NCBI RefSeq assembly: GCF_043641665.1 | Contig: NC_092186.1 | Span: forward strand, 15,618,001-15,682,000 | Source of the DNA: Enoplosus armatus | Lineage: Eukaryota > Chordata > Actinopteri > Centrarchiformes > Enoplosidae | Length of the DNA stretch: 64,000 nt | Direction of reading: 5' to 3' | Shown: positions 58,974 through 64,000 of the stretch, piece by piece | Layout of the letters: each line of letters opens with the position of its first letter | How positions within the stretch are numbered: the first letter of the stretch is position 1 | Notes under the pieces: generated by a model | Seen by the model: the letters and a program-made list of their open reading frames with translations, nothing else | Databases searched by the model: none | Told to the model about the DNA's origin: nothing | Position numbers and translations under genes: made by a program

Positions 58974-61477
58974 ATGGATCAATTACATGCAGCACCATAG
59001 ATCTAGTTTGGCCTAGTGTGGAGCGTGGTGCAGCCATCCCACATAAAAATGTGCTCCATCCTTCCGCCCAGCTTTAGTCGGCACAAACAAATCTCTTATC
59101 AAAATGATTTGTTTCATGTCTGATGTTTGCTGTGTTCCCACAGATTAAAAGGAGAGATTTGATTATTTCATGACAAATAAATCGTAGGAGGCCTTGAAAG
59201 GCGGCGGGGAGCTCTTTCCACTGGACAAACTGCTTATGTTCATGCTGGAGTGAATGAGGGCTTTGTTCTACCTCGCTCACTTTTCCCTTATATAGTAATG
59301 GCTTTGCTTCCCAAAAGGGAGGGGTTGGTGGTGTGTAGAGGTGGGGTCGGCTCTCAACTCTGCTCACAACACCAACTGTATCAACCTGGGATCAATTCAG
59401 ACCCGGCCGGGCATGGACATTGATAAACCTCAGCCCCCCAACAGCACTCAATATCCAATTTAAAGGGCCAGCGATTGACTAAAATGAATTGCCCTTTCTC
59501 CAGACCGCAATGGCCCACTTGTTCAGAATTAGCTGTCTGGTCCTGTTCATCCTGGGGTTTGTGTCTCTATCTTTATCTCTGTATTGTTGAATGTTTTGTG
59601 AGAGTTTTTCTTTTTTTTTTTTTTTAACTACCACAATGATGTGTTCAAAAGGCAAATTCAGGTCAGTCTACCAGTTGGGGATGAGACCTGCGTGTTGTCA
59701 AACTTGAAAACGTTTTTTTCTACTGATAACATCGGTTGAAGTATGTAGTCTTGTGTATTCTGAAAGAACTCTTACAACATCCTGTCCTGAAATACAAATG
59801 AGAAAGGGAAAGAACACTTAAACAGTTTAAGACAACAGGATTTCAGTCATAGTACATTTTTGTCACCACAGCAGCTAAACCTGTGACAGAAAACTAACAC
59901 AGAAAATGCACAGTAACGTTTCCATTCTTAGATACTGTACTTCAATGGTACTGCAATCTTTCCTTACATTTAAATGTGCAGTCACTTGACTCTGTACTTC
60001 TTTTATGTTGATCCAGAGCCAGTGATAAGAAACGCAACCTGGCCCAGCAAAAGGCAGAGGCTCAGAGACGGCTCTACGGACACGGGTCCATGAAGAAACT
60101 CTCGGCTGCATCCTCGGACTGGGAGAAACAACGTCACACACTGGAGCGAAGGAGAGAAGAGCTGGTAAGGCATAAACAAATTATGAAACTATGAAACTTG
60201 ATTTAAACCTTCGTATTCACTTCAGAAGGATTTGCTGAGTAAGACTGTGCTTCACATTTATACAGTTACAAAAATTCCCACCTGGGATCTGCCTTGTAAA
60301 ACTACAATGGTCTCTTGCTGGCAACTAACCAACTGCATTGGAGCATCTGGGATGCTAAGCACCTGTACAAGGTGGTGCACTTTGACTATGGTCAAGGGAG
60401 TTAAGAGCGAAACTCATTCATTTCCCCACCCAGACTTTCAAAACCAGCCTGGGAACTAAAACAATGGCTGTACAGTAATAAGCCCCGATCATTAGTCATG
60501 AGATACCCTTTAAGCCTTTTAGGCCACACAAAAATGAGCACAAAAGGTGGATTTGCTTCAGCAATTAAGGGACAGGTGCTCATCAGAGATGTGTTCAGAG
60601 GTATCTTCAGAAACATTTAGTAAACACACCAATCAGTAAGGAAAAAAATAAAATTAGAAATTCTTATTATATAGGACATATTCACTTAAGTAAACAACCA
60701 GACAATACACCAGTGTGTTTGTGTTATACACGTCAGAATTGAAACAAGAAGGAGAAGTTGAAGGGAGAGGAAAAGCCTGAGCAGAAACGTTCTTCTTACT
60801 CTACGTTGAAAGAGTCAAAGACAGAGACAAGCATACCATTTAATTATTTTCTCTTTGAAATGAAGGAGTTTAGGGAAGCTTTTCTCCTCTTTATGGGGAA
60901 AAGTGGCAGCTACTAGTACTCTACGCCTCGCACCCTCTTTGATTAGCCTTTTGATCAGCCACGGCAGTAATCAGTGGGAATAAGGAAAGATGGCGTCGAG
61001 GCACCATTTTAAAAAGGGCACTACCTCATCTTTAAGTGCTGTTATGGCTGAAGTGCGAGACCAGGTTCAGGTCTATTGAAGGCACACATCGCTCAGAGCT
61101 CAATGATACTGCAGTGCCAGTGGTGGAGTGAACCCCTCCTCTCTGCTTTATGCCAAATAGGCCAACTGAGCTCCACAATTATACCTTGTAACATATTAAT
61201 AAGAGAGTACATGGAAAAATGCCTCTATAATTATGAGTCATTGGTAGGTGAGACTACATTTTTCTTACCTTTCTCCTCGCTTGCCTACTCGTTTTTAAGA
61301 CTTCTATTCTTTCTTTATGTCTGATTGAAGATAAAGTAGGGGTGGCAGTGACCTTCGCCCGAGAGATTTAGTATTTTTTCCTTTGGTTTTCTCTTATTTC
61401 TAGAAAGAGCGACTGGCACAGGTCCGCAAGCAGATCTCCAGGGAGGAGCATGAAAAGCAACATCTGGGGAACTACAG
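31368..61477 (+). CDS. ttll7: Tubulin polyglutamylase TTLL7, N-terminal half (partial)
   Basis: Adds glutamate side chains to tubulin tails, mainly beta-tubulin, on microtubules of neurons and cilia, using ATP. Eleven exons join in phase: 31368-31392, 31830-31961, 34130-34251, 37192-37259, 37584-37742, 41830-42046, 43518-43682, 47356-47514, 58009-58103, 60017-60164 and 61404-61477, giving 454 codons so far. The TTL domain starts near ITANVVGTKYEI (residue about 41) and runs to about 380. It includes NHFPGMGEICRKD, the ATP-binding lysine K160 in FIVKPANGAMGHG, IVQEYLDKPFLMEG, FDLRIYILVTSC, LTNYSVNKHN and the metal-binding E349/N351 in LLEINRAPSFGTD. A basic helix follows (KKRNLAQQKAEAQRRLYG), the cationic microtubule-binding region. 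The reading stops at GNY(R), about half of the family length (human about 887 residues); the rest lies beyond the window. Introns are very long, up to about 10.5 kb. Confidence 0.97.
31573..31626. repeat. CA microsatellite
   Basis: Uninterrupted (CA)27 in ttll7 coding intron 1. Confidence 0.95.
31830..31961 (+). CDS. ttll7: ttll7 coding exon 2
   Basis: Begins EDQGASPVNGPS, followed by a basic run (KRKVRTKKKKG) and TANVVGTKYEI at the start of the TTL domain. Acceptor CTCCAG, donor GTACAG. Confidence 0.95.
31962..34129 (+). other. ttll7: ttll7 coding intron 2
   Basis: Contains a fish interspersed repeat at 32284-32400. Otherwise AT-rich with small unsupported ORFs. Confidence 0.5.
32284..32400. 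repeat. Interspersed repeat fragment
   Basis: CACTTTTATTTATAAAGCAC followed by AACAGGAGTTGACCCAAAGTGC is a pattern I know from a widespread fish retroposon-like repeat. The class and ends are uncertain. Confidence 0.45.
34130..34251 (+). CDS. ttll7: ttll7 coding exon 3
   Basis: Two bases plus 40 codons, VRIVINEMDFIKTRDDDETA to AELRNYQ, with LIWNDSAVQ. Acceptor CCCCAG, donor GTACAC. Confidence 0.97.
34287..34445 (+). repeat. Degraded tRNA-derived SINE-like sequence
   Basis: CACGTTAGCCTAGGGGTTAG resembles the A-box half of a tRNA-derived repeat. A weak B-box-like part (GTGTCAGATCCAATTGC) follows where GGTTCGAATCC would be expected. It is too degraded to be a working tRNA gene. Confidence 0.4.
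35728..36060. repeat. Purine-rich tract with GGAC units
   Basis: More than 300 bases strongly biased to A and G on the plus strand, including a GGAC microsatellite near 35812-35826. Confidence 0.6.
37192..37259 (+). CDS. ttll7: ttll7 coding exon 4
   Basis: Twenty-two codons plus two bases, RINHFPGMGEICRKDCLARN then MS and a split Lys. The HFPG-x-x-E-I-C-RKD motif is typical of glutamylating TTLLs. Acceptor CTGCAG, donor GTAAGT. Confidence 0.97.
37584..37742 (+). CDS. ttll7: ttll7 coding exon 5
   Basis: Encodes MVKCQPQEYSFIPKTWIFPA through FIVKPANGAMGHG, with the nucleotide-binding lysine K160. Acceptor CTGCAG, donor GTAGGT. Confidence 0.97.
37743..41829 (+). other. ttll7: ttll7 coding intron 5
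   Basis: Holds a LINE 3' fragment (38755-39022) and a complex segment at about 39720-40210 that may be a conserved non-coding element. No exon seen. Confidence 0.5.
38755..39022 (+). mobile_element. LINE 3' end fragment (RTE/Rex3-like)
   Basis: GAGCTGGTTTAGTCATCTAG, GGGCAGAGCCACGACACGCT then GGAGGGATTACGTCTC, and GGGACATTTGGGCTTCTCTG, ending in GGATGGATG, match the 3' end of a fish LINE family that I recall as RTE-type. The reading frame is broken and the copy is truncated at its 5' end. Confidence 0.6.
41830..42046 (+). CDS. ttll7: ttll7 coding exon 6
   Basis: One base plus 72 codons from ISLIRNCEKLPAQ through VQEYLDKPFLMEGYKFDLRI to SEANL: central ATP-grasp strands. Acceptor ATCCAG, donor GTGAGT. 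Confidence 0.97.
42047..43517 (+). other. ttll7: ttll7 coding intron 6
   Basis: Contains CA-rich microsatellites; otherwise nothing recognised. Confidence 0.6.
42425..42486. repeat. CA microsatellite (compound)
   Basis: (CA)18 followed by interrupted ACACAT/CTCACA units. A shorter CA run lies at about 42627-42652. Confidence 0.9.
43518..43682 (+). CDS. ttll7: ttll7 coding exon 7
   Basis: Fifty-five codons, SQLYMHLTNYSVNKHNENFE to FWGDVS, including the LTNYSVNK motif. Acceptor CCACAG, donor GTACGT. Confidence 0.97.
44520..44890. repeat. Pyrimidine-rich stretch
   Basis: The plus strand is strongly biased to C and T over about 370 bases. The ORFs it opens (rich in Ser, Leu and Phe) are products of this composition. 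Confidence 0.5.
45157..45286 (+). repeat. Direct duplication, copy A
   Basis: Starts GCCAGACCACCATACCC, continues CACCCAGCAGTCAGACTG and GGTGAGGGGAAGCTTTGTGC, and ends in a short GT run. About 1.5 kb downstream the same order of words occurs in copy B with roughly a dozen visible differences. Confidence 0.85.
45334..45400 (+). mobile_element. Possible hAT-like transposon end
   Basis: CAGGGCGTTTCTAGGAGTTG followed by GGTCTGGGGCTAAACCC resembles the start of a fish hAT-like non-autonomous element. A matching inverted end was not located. Confidence 0.3.
46603..46631. repeat. GATG-type microsatellite
   Basis: GGTGGATGGATGGACAGATG and further GATG units; short and imperfect. Confidence 0.7.
46691..46836 (+). 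repeat. Direct duplication, copy B, with expanded GT run
   Basis: Same word order as copy A, but the terminal GT microsatellite is longer (46805-46828). Between the copies lie about 1.4 kb of unrelated sequence. Confidence 0.85.
47356..47514 (+). CDS. ttll7: ttll7 coding exon 8
   Basis: Fifty-three codons, ELVVKTLIVAEPHVLHAYRM to LKPWLLE, ending at the metal-binding glutamate E349. Acceptor TGCCAG, donor GTACAA. Confidence 0.97.
48208..48244. repeat. CA microsatellite
   Basis: About 18 CA units. Confidence 0.93.
48877..48926. repeat. CA microsatellite
   Basis: (CA)25, uninterrupted. Confidence 0.95.
49090..49600. repeat. Possible unclassified interspersed repeat
   Basis: Segments such as GTGGACTTCGCCTCTTAGG and ATGCCACGCCTCGTTGGGGC look like pieces of a dispersed fish DNA transposon that I have seen in other genomes. 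I cannot name it or set its ends. The 146-codon ORF across it is not convincing. Confidence 0.3.
51506..51527. repeat. GAA trinucleotide microsatellite
   Basis: About seven GAA units. Confidence 0.85.
52939..53059. repeat. Long GT microsatellite (compound)
   Basis: The longest simple repeat in the window: GT units broken by CT and TT variants (GTCTGT, GTTTGT) over about 120 bases. Confidence 0.95.
54890..55150. repeat. Purine-rich tract
   Basis: GAGA- and GGAA-rich plus strand over about 260 bases. It opens ORFs on both strands that reflect composition only. Confidence 0.55.
58009..58103 (+). CDS. ttll7: ttll7 coding exon 9
   Basis: Thirty-one codons plus two bases, INRAPSFGTDQKIDYDVKKG to LKLLNI. 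N351 completes the E-x-N metal site. Acceptor TGGCAG, donor GTACTG. Confidence 0.97.
58104..60016 (+). other. ttll7: ttll7 coding intron 9
   Basis: Contains a CA microsatellite and short GT runs. Nothing else recognised. Confidence 0.6.
58916..58965. repeat. CA microsatellite
   Basis: About 25 CA units. Confidence 0.95.
60017..60164 (+). CDS. ttll7: ttll7 coding exon 10
   Basis: One base plus 49 codons, ASDKKRNLAQQKAEAQRRLY to LERRREEL: the basic helical segment used to bind the microtubule. Acceptor ATCCAG, donor GTAAGG. Confidence 0.96.
60165..61403 (+). other. ttll7: ttll7 coding intron 10
   Basis: No repeat, RNA gene or additional exon recognised. Confidence 0.6.
61404..61477 (+). CDS. 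ttll7: ttll7 coding exon 11
   Basis: Twenty-four codons plus two bases, KERLAQVRKQISREEHEKQH then LGNY, charged and helical. Acceptor TTCTAG, donor GTAAAG. The next exon (mammalian RIYPPEDKALLEKY region) was not found before 64000. Confidence 0.96.
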
Positions 61478-64000
61478 GTAAAGAAGAGGCAAACAGCCGG
61501 GGAGAGGGGGCTCTCCCTCCAGAAACTCCACCCACTATACCGATTCCTGCTCCGCTTACATTTATGGGGTCATCTGCAGAGCGCCAGGCTCTCAGGAGAA
61601 TAAATAATGCTACTGCAGAGAGAACAAACAAAAGAGAGCACCCAATGTTTTGAGAGCGTGAGATGGAAGAATTAAGACAGAGAGAATATGTAAAATAGAA
61701 AGGGAGAATGGAAATCAGAGGTATTGTGTCATGGGAAGGTTCAAATTGTTACTCCTCTATGCACAATATTTCAGCATTGCAGAAATTCAAATTAGCATGT
61801 ATACTTTGCATGCCTACTGCAAGCCATTCTCCATCTCCTCGATCCTTTTCTCCTGCAACTCCAGCTGGGACTTTGGAAGACATTGAGCGTGTCAGTTTTT
61901 AATAGTCACCTCACAGACGGACCAGATCCACCTTACAGCATGACTCAGCAACACCAACTTCTAATTTGCAGCTTATCCATTGCAAATTGTCAATGCTCCT
62001 TCACTCCCTCAGTTTCTCTTCCTGCCTCTGTCTCTTTATCCAACATGTACACACATACACATTTCCAGGTCTTGATTTTCTTTCTCTCTCTCTCTCTCAA
62101 TTTCTTGCACACACAGACAGACACACACACGCCTACACAATTGGCTCACACACACTTACCCTTCTTGCTGTCACACCAAAGTGTAAGTGACTTCTTGACT
62201 CATCACTTGACTGAATGGCTAGTCAGAATGCTGATCCCAGCCTGCATGAAGTGCTGTCACCTCCTTCCTCTTCTCCGACACGCAGCCAGACAGTCAATCA
62301 GACAGGCTGAGGTCTGTCTGGAGCACCCCTAATAAAGACCTCTTAGCATTCAAATGGTGTCCTGGCGCTGCACTGGAGTCTGATTAACACACTGCTTCTC
62401 ATTAGATGAGTTCGGGTAATGAACTTACTTACATTCGGCTATTAGATGAAACTTGCATCAGGTACAGACAAGCCAGGACCCTGTGGCATCAGAGGGAAAC
62501 CCAGCTGGTTGATGCCATTGTTGATGCTCATTTAACATTATTTAAGCAGTTGGAATCAGGAGGTTTGAGAGACACTGTTGACCAAGACGAAGACATCTTT
62601 TAACTGATGTAAGGGGAATATGAACATTAGTTTTGTCTTGAGGCAAATTGGGAACATGTGAGAGGAAAATAAGCTTCAGCCTTAACATTTTATTTATAAA
62701 ATATTGCTGGGTCACCCTCACATAAAATGTCCATATGTTCAGAGATGGAAGGTGCCAAAAAGAGGGAGCAGTTAACACCCACTATTAAAGTGTTGACCTT
62801 ATGCTTTTCACTCAAGTGATTTATGTTGCTCTTTGAGGATTGACAAGTTCTGCCTCTTTTCATATATTATCATTTCAATTCAGTTTATCCGGCTGTTATG
62901 AAGAAACTTTCCCCACATTTCTCAAAGTGTCTCTCAAGAGGAAGAAAAGAATCTGGTCCATGTACCTTAAAGGTGGTTGAAAATATGGCAGTTACAAAAA
63001 CTTGCATATAGGATAGTGCCAAGGGCAGGAAATAAAGTGACTGGTTCATCTCAGGTCTCTCATCATTCAGTAGTTGCTTGATTTGAACTGCACTAACTAA
63101 AGTAATGCATAGAATTGGGTCAACTTCTCAACAATATGGAAATCATGAACCCAGAACAGCATCTCTGCATAAAATTGTTAAGTGGCAGATGGGGTGCAGT
63201 AAAAGTTTTAATGGGGAAACTGTGCAATATTAAACTTGACTTGGCATTGTACTTGCACTATAATATACAGCTCAGATGCTGATATGTGTGAATAGCTTAG
63301 TAGTAATAGCTTAGTAATCAATGTTTACAAAAATCAGCCTGTTAGCTTGGTCGTCATGACAGAAAATGTCCTGCTGCTGCATAAACATTGCATCCAACTC
63401 TATATCTTTGTGTTTTTTAAAAGGAGATCTGTACTTAAACTTTATCTCCCTGTTGATTCAAAAGGCCAACTCGGGAGAAGTCTGGCTCTAAATGCATCTG
63501 TGCAGACGCCAAACTATTTCCCTGCTTTTACACTCCACACTGGCCAGTGCTTATTTTGGTTAAAACACTCATTGTTTTGATTTGATGGCTAAAGTGATGG
63601 CTTGGGGGGAATTTGGAGATGTATTATGAGGATAACCAGGCTGAGGTTTATACATTTTCCTAATCCCCCCTAGTCCAAAGATAAACACTGTGCACTGTTA
63701 AAACTAAGCAGAACTATGCAGAACGTGTGAATAGGCACATTAGCAAAATGCAACAAACGTTTAAGTGCACATCTCAGTGAGTGTATGTCTGTGGGAAGCA
63801 GTGCGTTAATGCCTTACTCCATGTGAAAAGACTTGCTGAAGTTTGTTCAATTTCTTAACTCAAGGTCTCCATTAATACTTCTTTCTTACTCTGTTCTCTC
63901 TGCTGCCTCTTCTCTCATTCCCCTCCACTGATCCTGCCTCTCACCTTTCTTTTGTCTCAATATTATTTCACACCTCTCATTGAAATACTTATAATTCTCT
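61478..64000 (+). other. ttll7: ttll7 coding intron 11 (runs off the edge)
   Basis: Contains a TC/CA compound microsatellite at about 62080-62130 and an isolated 65-codon ORF at 62406. The next ttll7 exon is not seen. Confidence 0.5.
62406..62603 (+). other. Isolated 65-codon ORF of unknown status
   Basis: Starts MSSGNELTYIRLLDET and ends DQDEDIF before TAA. The composition (charged, balanced, few repeats) is more protein-like than other intronic ORFs, but I recognise no family. It could be chance or a relic of an inserted gene or transposon. Confidence 0.2.

Noticed and set aside
61883..62332. 149-codon ORF on the plus strand
   Set aside because: Rich in Ser, Leu and Thr-His from CT/CA tracts in ttll7 intron 11; it has no coding signature.

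Overview
The window is vertebrate nuclear DNA, most likely from a percomorph-type teleost. Genes are split into short exons with GT/AG introns, long CA/GT microsatellites sit in the introns, and fish-type interspersed repeats are present. It contains five protein-coding genes in the order dnase2b(-), uox(+), samd13(-), prkacb(-), ttll7(+). This order and orientation match the block I know from human chromosome 1 (TTLL7-PRKACB-SAMD13-UOX pseudogene-DNASE2B). I built the exon models by reading splice junctions and checking that the phase carries across every junction.

Positions 1-8.2 kb: the first two coding exons of a DNase II gene (dnase2b, minus strand, continuing off the left edge) beside a palindromic MITE. 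A repeat-rich intergenic stretch follows, then a complete 8-exon uricase gene (298 codons, ends in the peroxisomal signal AKL). Positions 8.2-11 kb: samd13 (97 aa, a single SAM domain), tail-to-tail with uox; their predicted poly(A) signals are only about 40 bp apart. Positions 11-23.3 kb: prkacb, the PKA catalytic subunit beta, complete in 10 coding exons (351 aa, the myristoylated Cbeta1 form). It has a long 3' UTR and an alternative first exon about 1.7 kb downstream of the standard one that resembles the mammalian Cbeta2 N-terminus. Positions 23.3-64 kb: ttll7, a tubulin polyglutamylase. The window holds a probable 5' non-coding exon, the first 11 coding exons (454 complete codons, covering the whole TTL catalytic domain and the following basic microtubule-binding helix), and very large introns. 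The gene continues off the right edge.

The genes do not form one pathway. Uricase acts in peroxisomal purine breakdown, DNase II in lysosomal DNA digestion, PKA in cAMP signalling and TTLL7 in microtubule modification. They are joined by ancient synteny. I found no novel multi-gene system. The most useful observations are the Cbeta2-like alternative exon, the clusters of AACGTT/GTTAGC/GCTAGC words around the three housekeeping-type promoters, overlapping upstream ORFs (ATGA) in the ttll7 leader, a duplicated block within a ttll7 intron, and the very close gene ends around samd13.
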